64,000 nucleotides of DNA from Blakeslea trispora (taxonomy: Eukaryota; Mucoromycota; Mucoromycetes; Mucorales; Choanephoraceae): NCBI GenBank assembly GCA_025331445.1, contig JAIWNE010000086.1, forward strand, positions 62,001-126,000, read 5' to 3'. Below the pieces are notes generated by a model, which saw nothing but the letters and a program-made list of their open reading frames with translations, had not been told where the DNA came from and did not search any database. Both the position numbers and the translations under genes were made by a program. Of this stretch, positions 1 to 9,926 are shown in pieces (the first letter of the stretch is position 1; each line of letters begins with the position of its first letter).

Positions 1-2
1 GT

Positions 3-755
3 GGTAATCCTTCCTCGTCTACTACAGTCCTCAAGCTAATGACCAACACTCCTTCTGTCTCTTGGCGTACTGATATGCTTGTTACCAAGTACTGTCTCCG
101 GTCTGAGTACCTACCTCCTGACTGTCTCTTAGTTCTGCTGCAATCTGCTATGGACCATAACACCCTCTTGCGCAACCACTTGCAAAAGAATCGGTTGTTT
201 ATGAGTCTACCAGACCCACCACCGCTCAGTACAAAAGAGTTAAAATTCTTCTTCTGGGTTGACCGTGTCAAAACGTACCAGTCTTTTCGTGCCTCCACTG
301 ATCAAGTCCTTGCTAAAGCGTGACGACCTTTACTTGGTACTGATCCAGTTCTTTATCTACCTGCTTCTCGTGTTGATCGTAGTTGTCTTGTGCGTTGGCG
401 TATGGGTTGGCTACCCGGTTCACCACATGACTGTCCATGTACTCGCGATCACACCTCTCGTCGTCATTTCGACCGTCTTGAGTGTGAAGCAATTCCAACG
501 GACGTATGGGATGCCCTTCCACAGGCTCCTACGGGTGAGCATGCTATTGATAATGCTATCAATTTGCTGCCCACTTCTGTTCAAGAATACTGCGACTACT
601 GGCCTGCTCTTCTGACTCTTCTCTGGTACGTTGAATGCCTGGTCAAGCCTGAAAGTACTTTTGTCGAAGACCCAGAGCCTGGCAAACTCTGGCGTCAAGC
701 TCTCTCCTCTGGTGATTCTAATCCCACTACTACTACTACTACTGATACCGGTTGA
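3..755 (+). pseudogene. LINE (non-LTR retrotransposon) ORF2 C-terminal fragment
   Basis: The frame is open from the window edge and is interrupted once, by TGA at 321-323, then continues in the same frame to 755. The C-terminal part has an arginine/tryptophan-rich segment (VRWRMGWLPG) followed by a CPC...H...C cluster (CPCTRDHTSRRHFDRLEC), the zinc-knuckle-like tail found after the reverse transcriptase of many LINEs. The reverse transcriptase itself would lie upstream of the window. An ACT trinucleotide run (726-743) encodes a short Thr tract just before the stop. I read this as the 3' end of a LINE copy that runs off the left edge and has one nonsense mutation. The clade cannot be assigned from this fragment. 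Confidence 0.7.
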
Positions 756-1027
756 TGCTTGTCTTGTTGCTTTCGTCTCACACTGTCACAACCTTTTAGA
801 ACAGATGTCGAGCGTTCTTCATTTCACCTTCAATCACGAGTAAGTTTAGCTGCTCTGGCCTCTCTCAAGCCTTTTTTATATATTTTCTTTGTTGCTCCCC
901 TATATATATTTTTTTAGTACACTCTTCTCTTTGTTTCCTTAGAATTGCAATAATGGCAAAAAAAGCCGCCTGCATTAATTCTTTTTTATAATAAAATTAA
1001 AATCTTTAACCTGAGCCAAGGAAGCGC
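756..1027 (+). other. LINE 3' untranslated tail and junction
   Basis: No ORF is supported here. The stretch is T-rich, then A/T-rich, and contains AATAAAA-like sequence near 990-1000. It is best explained as the 3' UTR and tail of the LINE fragment up to the first unit of the following repeat array. The exact 3' end and any target duplication could not be fixed. Confidence 0.4.
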
Positions 1028-2325
1028 TTTATGCGATACATGTTGTATTTTATTTTGTGTCGCCTTTCGTTCCGTCTGCTGTTGTAATGGTGTTGGATCT
1101 AAGATTAGTGATGTTGAGTAAGATCGTTACAAGAAGTAGTGCAATAGAAAAAGGTTGTCAAGAAAAATTGTGTGTCCTCAGATCGGCTTTTGAATTGAAG
1201 CTGAAGAAATTGGTTGATTATAATACCATATGTACCTGTCAAGTAGGTCTATCTGTTGTATCGAGTTGTTGTCTATTCTCTTTATCTGTCTCTCTGTTAT
1301 TCTCTTTTATTTCTATTATTATTCTTTATATTGTATTTCTCACCGTCTCTGTTCTTTTCCCTTTTTCTTTATTATTTTCTTCATTTCTTTATTTTATTTC
1401 TATCTCTCTTTTATTTTCTTATATTGTGTATCCTGTTCTCTTTCCGTTTATTTTATTTTTACCATTTATCCGTCTATCTTGTATCCGTTATGGTAATCTC
1501 GTTGTCTCTGCCGGTTCTCGGTGTTGTCTAAAACAGCAATTGATATCCAGAGTAAGAATATCGTGTGAAGTACAAGGTTACAATGCTGTAAAAAGCGATT
1601 ATGTTGCTTGGTGCAACTTAGACCCTGTCGGCGATCGTTGTCAAAAATCAAGAAAAACTCAAAAAAACATAATGAAGGCGCTCGAATATCTATTGTAACA
1701 AGAAGTAACATTGTTGTATGAATACCCGATACTATAAGTAGTATTCTAAGCTGAATAGTTGAATAAACATCTCTTTCTTTAAGTTTGATTTCCTATACTT
1801 CTTCAATTTCCTTTTTGAAGCTTACTTGTGCCTAAAACTCTATATATTCTCTGTATATAATTATAAAGTAGTCTCCTACAGTCTTCTACCGAGTAATTAT
1901 ATCATTTTGTGTTTATTATTTTTGAAGTCGTTGATCAAAGGTAAACATAAAAGAGAATTATACCGTTGTCATATGTTTGTCATGGCAATAAATCGGCATT
2001 ACCGTAGCAACGAAATAATTTTGGATTTCGCTGACACTAAGGAAACACCTTTGTTTCTACGCAATTGGGATATCAATAAGAAGCGCAGGTTCAAACCAAA
2101 TGCTAGCAGTAATAGACCAGCCAAGAGACAGCGCCGGCCCGGACCAGATAATCTCCGCTAAAATATAAATAAGCTGTAATGTTAAGATATGATAGATCTT
2201 CATCTCTTTAATATCTTAATATTACAAGTAATATTATTATTCATCATTTAAATAAAATTCATCTCTTTAATATCTTAATATTACAGAATCAACAAAGTTA
2301 TAAGCTCACTTCCCTACAAGAAGCT
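1028..2325 (+). repeat. Tandem repeat family, unit A
   Basis: This is the longest unit of a family repeated head to tail. Landmarks shared with unit B: an ACATGT start followed by TTTTGTGTCGCCTTTCGTTC, a T-rich hydrophobic-coding stretch, a GACCCTGTCGGCGATC box (about 1622), TTGTAACAAGAAGTAAC (about 1693), ACAGTCTTCTAC (about 1878), ATCAAAGGTAAACATA (about 1934), a small basic ORF, and an AATAAA with CATCTCTTTAATATC tail. The frame 1057-1698 is open but is largely low-complexity Phe/Leu/Ser/Ile. It is not conserved well enough between units for me to call it a gene. I do not recognise the family; it may be a transposon or a multicopy host locus. Confidence 0.65.
1982..2161 (+). CDS. Small basic protein, repeat-family copy A
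   Basis: This 59-codon ORF encodes an acidic/aromatic core (DFADT...P.FLRNW) followed by a strongly basic tail (KKRRFKP, KRQRR). The start is chosen because the homologous copy at 4064 begins at the equivalent Met (MAINRHYRSNE aligns with MPTNSGGHGNE). The frame is also open upstream to 1826, so it could be the last exon of a longer gene, and the upstream AAAGGTAAACATA could be a splice donor. It precedes a shared AATAAA/CATCTCTTTAAT tail. The basic tail resembles a nuclear localisation or nucleic-acid-binding segment, but the function is unknown. Confidence 0.45.
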   Translation: MAINRHYRSNEIILDFADTKETPLFLRNWDINKKRRFKPNASSNRPAKRQRRPGPDNLR

Positions 2326-3260
2326 GACATGTTGATACATGTCGTATTTTGTTTTGTGTCGCCTTTCGTTCTATTTGTGGTTGTAATGGTGTTGAGTTCG
2401 AGATTAGTGATGTTGAACAAGTTGGTGTTGAAGTGTGATGAAGAAGAAAAAGCCTGTCAAAGAAAAATTTGTGTCTTCTGGTCGGAAAATCAATTGGTTA
2501 GGAATAGAAATGGTTGTGAGTGTCTATCAAGTAGGCTTATTACTGGTGTTGGAGTGTTGTCTATTCCCTTCGTTGCTTCTGTTACTACTATTTTTTTTGT
2601 ATCCATATCGTCATCATTGTTGTTCATATCCTTTCTCTGCTTCTCTTATTTTTATTTTATTTTAATTGCTATTCTTATTTATTTCCTTTGTATCTCTATG
2701 TGTTCCATTCCTTTACTTTATTTTTGTTCTTTTCCCGTTTATCTTGTATCTCTTATGGTAACCTCGTGCTCTTGCCGGCTCTCAGTGTTGTTAAGAAGAA
2801 GTCAATTGAATGTGAGTTCAATTTATTGTCAAGTACAAGGTTACATCCTGTCAAGAATGATTGTGTTGCTTGGTGCAGCTTAGACCCTGTCGGCGATCAT
2901 TGTCAAAAAAAAATATTTAACAAAAAAAAGGGGTAACTCTAGAAACTGAAGGCGCTCGAATATTGATTGTAACAAGAAGTAACTGTGTGGTGTAAATTAC
3001 TTGAAGTATAAGTAATGTCTCTATTTTTATCATTGTAATAAACAACCTCTTTCTTTTACTTTTCCTGATTTACATACTTCTTCAATTTCCTTTTTGAAGC
3101 TAACAAGTGCCTAAATCCATATTATTCTCTGCATATAATTACGACGTAGTCTTTTACAGTCTTCTACTGAATATTATATCATTTGTGTTTATTTTTGTGA
3201 AGTCAAATATCAAAGGTGAACATAAGAGAGAATTATACCACTGTCAATGTGTCTGAAAAT
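2326..3260 (+). repeat. Tandem repeat family, unit B (3' truncated)
   Basis: The unit follows unit A directly and repeats the same landmarks in the same order: ATACATGTCG start, GTGTCGCCTTTCGTTC, GACCCTGTCGGCGATC (about 2884), TTGTAACAAGAAGTAAC (about 2969), ACAGTCTTCTAC (about 3153) and ATCAAAGGTGAACATAAG (about 3209). Similarity stops soon after this last block, so the small basic ORF present in units A and C is missing. The open stretch 2329-2883 corresponds to the hydrophobic frame of unit A but with a different sequence and length, which argues against a conserved protein there. From 3260 to about 3540 I see nothing recognisable. Confidence 0.6.
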
Positions 3261-3539
3261 GTTGATGTTATTTTCGTCGGACTCGAAAATACTTGTGCCA
3301 GAAAGGAACAGGCTGTTTAGAATGGCTATTGTAGTCACGAAGGGTACCTTGATGTGTTGACTTGAACTCCAAGACCTACTGAAGCAATGCTGTGAATAGG
3401 AAGACGTCCTATAGTAAGTTGGTGATTCTGGTGCATCCATAGTTGGATATGTGAATCTAAGTAGTCAAGTGTAGTCAGTTCCGGTGTTGTTGTTGATAAT
3501 TGTTCAAGATACAGATATTCAAGCCTATCTTTCCTCTCT

Positions 3540-4400
3540 TAAGTCATCTGGTGAACTAGCCATGTTTTCTTCTCGTATTCTCCTGCCTTTACGTTATTCC
3601 TTTGCCTTCTCTACCACCTTTTTCTGACGATCTACTTTATTTTTTTTATTATTCTATTTTATTTTCCCATCTTGCATTCACCCCAATTTACTTTATTTTT
3701 TTTATTAATTGATACTTGTGATTGCCAAATGCTATCTCTCTGATTCCTATCTCTCTGTCTTATCAAGGTCGAATTAGCTATCAAGAAGCACAAGAAGTAG
3801 ATTATTAATTCCTTCGAATTGTATAAAAGACATTTTTCTGAATATTGAATAAAACATATCCTCTTTTATAATATTTTTCTTTTAACTAAGAATCTCCACT
3901 TGTATTATTTGCCTAATATATCTGGTGCTATTACCCTCGAAGTAGGTTTCTTACAGTCTTCCCTTGGTGCTCGTGTGTAATAAGTGATTAATTTGGTCAA
4001 ACTTACTTGTAGGATTCTTTGCCTCAATTCTACCTATAATAAACAAAACGCTACTGTCATGTCATGCCAACGAATAGTGGTGGTCATGGCAACGAAGTAG
4101 AAATAGACTTTGCTGACACTAGTGAAGTGCCTCGGTTTATAAGGAATTGGAATAGCAACAGAAAGAGGAAATTTAAGCCAAATGTAAATACGAATAATTC
4201 GAACAAGCGACAGCGCCGTTCGGAATCTGAAAAATAATAATATAATATTATTCCAAGTCAATTTAATAAAAATCATCTTCCTTCCATCTTGTTACATAAA
4301 TACCTAAATAGTTTATTTGAACTTTAAAGCTATTTATAAGCGTATTTAAACAACATAATAATAAGCTCACTTCTGCCAACGAAGTGGACATATGTTTGTA
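3540..4400 (+). repeat. Tandem repeat family, unit C and start of unit D
   Basis: Similarity to units A and B is clearest from the ACAAGAAGTA block (about 3789) and the CTGAATATTGAATAAAACAT block (about 3838), through TTACAGTCTTC (about 3951), to the small basic ORF and the AATAAAAATCATCTTC tail. A new unit appears to begin at about 4366 (AAGCTCACTTC...ACATATG), matching the start of unit B, but it diverges after about 30 nt. From 4400 to 4778 no gene is seen; it contains a GC-richer patch with repeated GTCGGAC/ACACGTG words near 4460-4490. Confidence 0.55.
4064..4237 (+). CDS. Small basic protein, repeat-family copy C
   Basis: This 57-codon ORF is clearly homologous to the one at 1982-2161. 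It has the same order of motifs: a short N-terminus, DFADTSEVPRFIRNW, a basic run (RKRKFKP) and a KRQRR tail, then a stop and the common AATAAAAATCATCTT 3' sequence. Differences between copies are mostly conservative in the core (FLRNW versus FIRNW) and concentrated in the Asn/Ser spacer. That pattern suggests the reading frame was under protein-level constraint at some time. No known domain is recognised. Confidence 0.5.
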   Translation: MPTNSGGHGNEVEIDFADTSEVPRFIRNWNSNRKRKFKPNVNTNNSNKRQRRSESEK

Positions 4401-4778
4401 AGTTTCGCAGTTGGCGTGGATGTTTCGTTTCTAAACCCGAAGCACTACACCTAACCCGTGTCGGACGCACGTCGGACACGTGCGGCTAACATGGGCATAT
4501 TTTTCCAACTTTTGATTTTGACTATAAAAATTGCTGTTTTTTTTGGCAGAAATGTAGATGTATCTTCTAGCCTTCCAAAACTTTCTAAAGATTTAAAATT
4601 GGATGTATTTTCATAAAGTTATCACCATTTACATTTCTTTTATCATTTCACTGCTTAAAGAAATTTCGCTCTTAAATTTTTTGGCAGTGATTTTTTCTCT
4701 GCTTAAGATTTTGAAGCAACCTGATTTTTTTAATGCTGAGGAGTTCGAAATGTCTTGTCATTTTTTCTTCAAAAAATA

Positions 4779-4916
4779 TCGTATTTTTAGGTCAAACCCG
4801 GGAAAATTTATATTAGTGCCGGGATTTTGGCCATATCAATTCAGGAAAAAGTCAGCTCAATTACGTGAAAATAAAAGTTCAAATTCGGGAAAATTTGCAG
4901 ATTTAAAAACGTGAAA
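4779..4916 (+). repeat. Left terminal inverted repeat of the IS630/Tc1 element
   Basis: It is the inverted counterpart of 7198-7336, with near-identical sequence over about 130 bp and small differences near the inner end (GCAGATTTAAAAACGTG versus GCTGATTCAAAAACGTG). It includes the CCCGGG and GTGCCGGGATTTTGGCC blocks. It is the likely transposase binding region. Confidence 0.8.
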
Positions 4917-5212
4917 AATACCTCAACAGAGAGATCTAAAGAAATAGCTATTTACATACCAATGGATATAAAACACTTAGATAAATTTAACATGATGTTA
5001 CAGAGAACAGCAGAGAAAATAGGAATGATAGTTATTACTGCAATTATTATAAACAATATGAGATTATGCTCAGGAACTATCGGAAATTATATGATCACTC
5101 AACTTCAGGAACGTAACAAAATCATATAAATAGTCTTTAGTGAATTAAGATAGAAGCTTTAGATTTTCTTATTACTCAAGTTATTTTATAAAGCTATTCA
5201 TTTAAGTTAACA

Positions 5213-7180
5213 ATGCCCAGAACTCAACAGAACGCCAATCAAAACTCAAAGCGCACATACACTAAGACAACTGAAGCAATTCGTATGGCTGTTTGTCATG
5301 ACCTCTTTGCCAAAGGAATGAAAATTTCTGAAGTTGCTAGAAAGTACAGACTTTCTGACAATACTGTGGATGACATTACTACCCGTTTCCGCCTCACAGA
5401 CACTGTAGAATACAAGATGCGTGGTGGCGCAAGAAACGTCAAGATCCAAAGCAACCATTCCGATTTCTTGAGAAACCTAATTGATGAAGGACCTGAAGGC
5501 AACATCCTTAGTCTTGAAAAGCTCAAGGAAAGACTGATAGATAGATTTCCTGAAGACTTTCCAAATGAAAAGTCAATCAGCATCGCTGCTATCCACAACC
5601 ACGTGAATGATCATTTGAAGCTCACGTTAAAAAGAACTTCACCTCTGGAAATGGCTCAGCTGCAACCAGCCACCAATGAGAAACGAAGACAATATGCCGA
5701 AAGCTTGCAGTTGGATGGGATCAACTACCTCACCAACTGCATTTTTGTTGATGAAAGCGGGTTCAACGCTTGCATGGTTCCAGGACAAGCTAGATTTCAG
5801 AAAGGTAAAAAGGTACATGTCCTTACAAAAGTCAAACGAAGCAAGAACATTTCAATCATCGCAGCCATGTCATCAAGACGGGTTGAATCTCTTCAAGTTG
5901 TAATGATAAATACCTCCACCAACAGGTTTATTTTCGCTGAATTTATCAAGCAATTGTTGGAATGGCTCGATCAAGAGTATGACCAGCCGATGTTTGTTAT
6001 TATGGACAATGCAAGATTCCACCATAGCAAGGAGGTACAGGATCTTTTCAAGACCTCAAGACATGCGTGCGTTTTCTTGCCTCCTTACACACCAATGTTC
6101 AACCCTATTGAAACTTGGTTCAGCAATGTCGTATTTGGGCATATACAGAAGCCAGAACGACTTATAATCGGAAATTCGATTAATCATCATCAAAGGTTAT
6201 TTTGACAGATAATGTCAAAATAACAATAAATCAAATAATGTTCACAAAGTTGGAAAACTAAAATCATTTCAGATATTACCAGAGGTAATCCTGAAATCAA
6301 ACATCTAACAAGCATTGGTAAAAAGCGATGATATGATATATAAAGCGTTCAATGTGCCTAGCTAACACATTGAAAGCATGATCAGATTTATATTCATTGA
6401 CTCTCTTTTCATCAGTACTTGAAATAGCTATATGACATGATACATGCGATAGCAGGATGGTTGCATAGGCCTTATAATACCAAGGTAGCAGCATCTAACA
6501 AAACAAGCAATGATTCTAGAGATTTCATTATAAGAAAAGACTAAATCATTACTTGGATAAAGATAGTTCTGAGACATAATTACGAAGGGCTTGTCTATCA
6601 TTATCACCTAATCTAAACTGATCTTAACATCCAACGAAACAAGTGAACAAGTATGAAACAGTTATGCCTGATATATTGAAACACTAATCAAGATTAAACA
6701 TATCTTGTCGAGCATAACTATTATCTCTCCGAGATATAAATCAAGTAAACAATATATCTTCACCTTATTTAAGGCGGGGGATGAAATCTGGCTACAGCCA
6801 TCTTTCCATTAAGGTGAACAGTCATCCTAGAAGGAAAACTGCTCATACAGATAAAATTATAACGGAGTGATTGATTGAAACCGAGATAGAAATAATATAT
6901 AAACACAACATGGACTTGCAGTAGAATTAGTTCCCTCTCTTTCTTTTGAATAAAAAAATCGAGTTCCCTCTCATTGAATCTATTTGAGACTGCAAATATC
7001 ACAAGCAAGCTAAAGAACTTTGTGAAAAGATCACCCCGAGAAGATAAAGACAACATGCTTGATCTGATCAAAGAGTCTGAAAGAACAATTACTGGTGATG
7101 ACTGTGAAGCATGGACCAAGCACTGCATTGAAAGTCTCAATAAGTGTATCAGAGGAGATGATATTACTTTTAACAATTAA
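5213..7180 (+). pseudogene. IS630/Tc1-type DDE transposase, interrupted by a solo LTR
   Basis: The transposase is coded by 5213-6126 and 7009-7180, about 361 residues once the inserted LTR and one AGCAA duplicate are ignored. Residues about 15-65 form a helix-turn-helix (AKGMKISEVARKYRLS). The catalytic motifs are all visible: first Asp in IFVDESGF, second Asp in IMDNARFHH, Glu in NPIETWF. The C-terminal tail after the LTR (KNFVKRSP...ITGDDCEAWTKH) is the usual ending of the family. Apart from the LTR there is no stop or frameshift, so this copy looks recently active. The ATG at 5213 is the first in frame and is preceded by AT-rich leader inside the TIRs. Confidence 0.88.
6127..7003. mobile_element. 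Solo LTR inside the transposase gene
   Basis: The 877-bp insert starts TGTCGTATTT, ends AAATATCACA (TG...CA), and is flanked on both sides by AGCAA (6122-6126 and 7004-7008), a 5-bp target duplication typical of LTR retrotransposons. It interrupts the transposase between the codons for Ser and Lys in ETWFSK. It carries a block (about 6716-6796) that recurs at 58107-58180. No ORF inside it is convincing. A single LTR with intact duplications implies that recombination removed the internal region and the second LTR. Confidence 0.82.
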
Positions 7181-7197
7181 TAAAATTTCTTCTGCAG

Positions 7198-7336
7198 TTT
7201 TCACGTTTTTGAATCAGCTAATTTTCCCGAATTTGAACTTTTATTTTCACGTAATTGAGCTGACTTTTTCCTGAATTGATATGGCCAAAATCCCGGCACT
7301 AATATAAATTTTCCCGGGTTTGACCTGAAAATACGA
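7198..7336 (-). repeat. Right terminal inverted repeat of the IS630/Tc1 element
   Basis: Reverse complement of 4779-4916. It ends at GACCTGAAAATACGA followed by TA. It begins 17 nt after the transposase stop codon at 7178-7180. Confidence 0.8.
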
Positions 7337-9329
7337 TACAAAGACCTAAAAAATCACTGCTTAAAAAATTGGAAAATACTTTCGGAAACGGGATATTTAA
7401 AAATTGAGAATGAGACTCACAAAATAATTGGGAAAATCTTTTGAAAATGGGAAATAAAAATCTTAAAGCACTTGAAAAAAAAGAAACTTTAAAAAAAAAT
7501 ACTAGAAAAAATACCTAAAAAAAAGAGGTTGAAAAAAAAGAAGCACTTAAAAAAACACTTAAACGATTGCTTAAAGATGGGTAGTTTGAAAAGCCAAGAG
7601 TTGTCAAAATAAAGACGTAGACAACACACAAACATAATTTAATCCTTATACTAGATCTTGTCAAAGTTACTCGTATCAAAGGTTTATATTTGAAATACAA
7701 TACAAAGACGCTAATCCCTTTCATGATTTATAAATAAAGTAAAGCCAGAGTCATTATCACACACTATTCCATGCTAATAGCCCTTTTTATTGTATTCCAT
7801 TCCCTTATACTCGTTTCGATACATATCATCTCAGAATAACATAACCGTAAATACAAGTAAAGTAATAACTTGACATGAAAGATGCTGTCTTTTTTTATTG
7901 TTCAAAAACAATTCTATAAGTAAATATCCAAGATTATTGTTCGTGATGCAGTCCATTCCAATAAAGAGCCGTTTACAATCTAAACCAAAAGTATTACTTA
8001 CCTCTTGTAAGGTGTTCAACAATAGATTTCAATAACTGTGTACTGCAATAACTAAAACTTGGGTGTAGAAAAATAGTGATGCTGAAATGAGAGGATCTTA
8101 CACGTTTGCTGGCGATAACTCTTTTTTTTGTAGACACAGTCAAAGTCATTCTAGTTTTGTTTACGTGTTTTTTGCTCTAAACTTCTGGACTCTTGTAAGA
8201 TTGCTGATTGCGCACTTGCATTGCGTTGTTTTGTTGTGATGACGGGAGTTTGTTGAGGCTCATCAACTTGGTTAGAAATATACGAGTAGTGAGTAAAAGT
8301 TCATTTAGTACCAAGAAAAAATAAAAAAACTGTCTGAGAAAAAAAATACCTCAGAAAAACTACTATTTTTTTTAAAAAAAGGGCCTTATTTAATGCTAAC
8401 ATTGTCTATTTCGAATGGCTTGCTATGGCAATCTAATTAAACCATCTTGAGTATCTGTTGTAATGAATTACATGCCCTATGGATATCTACACTATTAAGC
8501 TGATTAGCAAGATCTCATGTAAAGTACAATGTTAACAGATATTCTTTGTGTTACTGATGAGAGAAAAAAATCATCTATCTTCAGTCTCTGTTCATCTAAT
8601 TTTCTACGGATCGTATTTTTACAGATCTATTTTTGTTTTCGATTCATTTTTTATCACGAAAATAGAAATTTGTCAATATGTCATTTTATTTAGACATACT
8701 TTTTCCTTTTTTTTTATTCTTTTCTCTTCCATTTCTTTTACTTTTTTTATATTTTGAAATAAAACTTGTAAGTACTTTCCCATACCCAAGCAACAGTTTA
8801 TTGAATATGATTCTCCATGTAGGCATGTTATCTTTAGAGCTTATGAAGACTAATACATAATTTAAGGTACAATTTGACAAACAAGTATATTGCTGTTTAC
8901 TTACCATCCTTTTTTTTCTTGAGATTAGTCACGTAGTTTTGTCTTTTCTCGAGAAACTTGGTATAAAAGTAAGTAAAGCCATCGAATATGACTCAAAACC
9001 TCTCTAACTGTTCTATTTAGCCACCTTAGGCACTCGTAATTGTATCTGACTATAACCTAAGGTGCTATGATGCTTTAGCATGTAAGTAAATAAATAAATC
9101 ATCATATCTCGGTTTAACTAATTCAGTTTTCATAGTTTCTTTTCTGTTGTTGAGCTTCTATCGCTTTAGCGCATCACCCTTTACTTTCCGGATGGCTGTT
9201 TGAGACTTTTAAAGTAAGTAAATGACATTATTTTCTGCTTGCTTTATAACTAACTGTTTTAGCATTTTAATAGTCATCTTGCTAAGGTTTTTCTGAAATT
9301 TCGTGATAACTGATTTTGCTCTTTCGCCT
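7337..9329. other. AT-rich region with no supported gene
   Basis: No ORF resembles a protein. The stretch 7440-7560 is A-rich with repeated short AAAAAATAC/CTTAAAAA words. Between about 8960 and 9290 there are regularly spaced GTAAGTA donors (about 8970, 9082, 9214), branch-like CTAAC/CTAACT and TTTAG acceptors (about 9020, 9255), but the intervening segments are closed in all frames. CACCTTAGG at 9021-9029 is inverted at 9057-9065. This may be a decayed spliced gene or a non-coding transcript. Confidence 0.3.
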
Positions 9330-9393
9330 GCTTTTTGGCCGTATTTTGCCCATCATTTTGCCTACTATTTTGGCTGGATTTCTGCCTGGTCAT
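9330..9393 (+). repeat. Degenerate 12-bp tandem repeat
   Basis: About five copies of a TTTTGSCYRNYA-like unit follow one another (TTTTTGGCCGTA, TTTTGCCCATCA, TTTTGCCTACTA, TTTTGGCTGGAT, TTCTGCCTGGTC). It is a short minisatellite with no gene attached. Confidence 0.5.
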
Positions 9394-9739
9394 TCTACTT
9401 GGATTCCTATAGAACCCCTAATATTTTCCCCCTGTTTAAGCCATTATTTCAGCCAATATATGCCATTTTTTATAATAAAAAGCACTATTTTTAGACATAT
9501 TATCCTCTATATTTGACTTATATAATCCAATCATAAAAAGTGTATTGACGTAAAGAAGCCCATTTTGTCCAATTAAAAGCACACATTTAATAGAGATACC
9601 GAGTATGAAGCCAATTAAAACAAATTAATGATTGTATATTTGATAAAGAAGCCAATTGAATGAGGATGTCATGATAAACAATCCAATCAGGTAGCTTTAA
9701 TGGAAGAGAAAGACAAAGAGGTTCACTCAAATTCTGATG

Positions 9740-9924
9740 CGAAAACACAAGACGTTGCTCCGCCCTGTCTTCCAATGCGTTGACACATGACGGTGTTTTG
9801 CTGTGTCGTCTCAATGCGAAAACACATGACGCCCTACGCTTTGCGCGCGTCATGCTGGAACGTGCGTTACAGTCAAGTTATCCGCAGAAATTGGCGTGCG
9901 CGCGACGACCCTTTACGTGTAGTG
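9740..9924 (-). repeat. Possible CACTA-type terminus with ACATGACG words
   Basis: This GC-richer patch contains repeated ACAAGACG, ACACATGACG and GTCATG/TGTCGTC words in both orientations and ends ...ACGTGTAGTG at 9924, two bases before the CACTAC start at 9927. The arrangement (short inverted words leading to GTAGTG) matches the other CACTA-type ends in this window. Its partner end was not found, so the call is tentative. Confidence 0.35.
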
Positions 9925-9926
9925 GC

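Larger units (their letters stand above)
4779..7336 (+). mobile_element. IS630/Tc1-type DNA transposon with ~135-bp TIRs
   Basis: Two inverted copies of a ~135-bp sequence bound the element: 4779-4916 and 7198-7336. Both start TCGTATTTT.AGGTC followed by AAACCCGGGAAAATTT and contain GTGCCGGGATTTTGGCC. TA dinucleotides sit just outside each end (4777-4778 and 7337-7338), as expected for Tc1/IS630 insertion. Inside is one transposase gene on the plus strand, split by a solo LTR. Without the LTR the element would be about 1.68 kb, a normal size for the superfamily. Confidence 0.85.

Noticed and set aside
1057..1698. 213-codon and overlapping hydrophobic ORFs as membrane proteins
   Set aside because: T-rich low complexity; the equivalent ORF in unit B differs in length and sequence, so the frame is not conserved.
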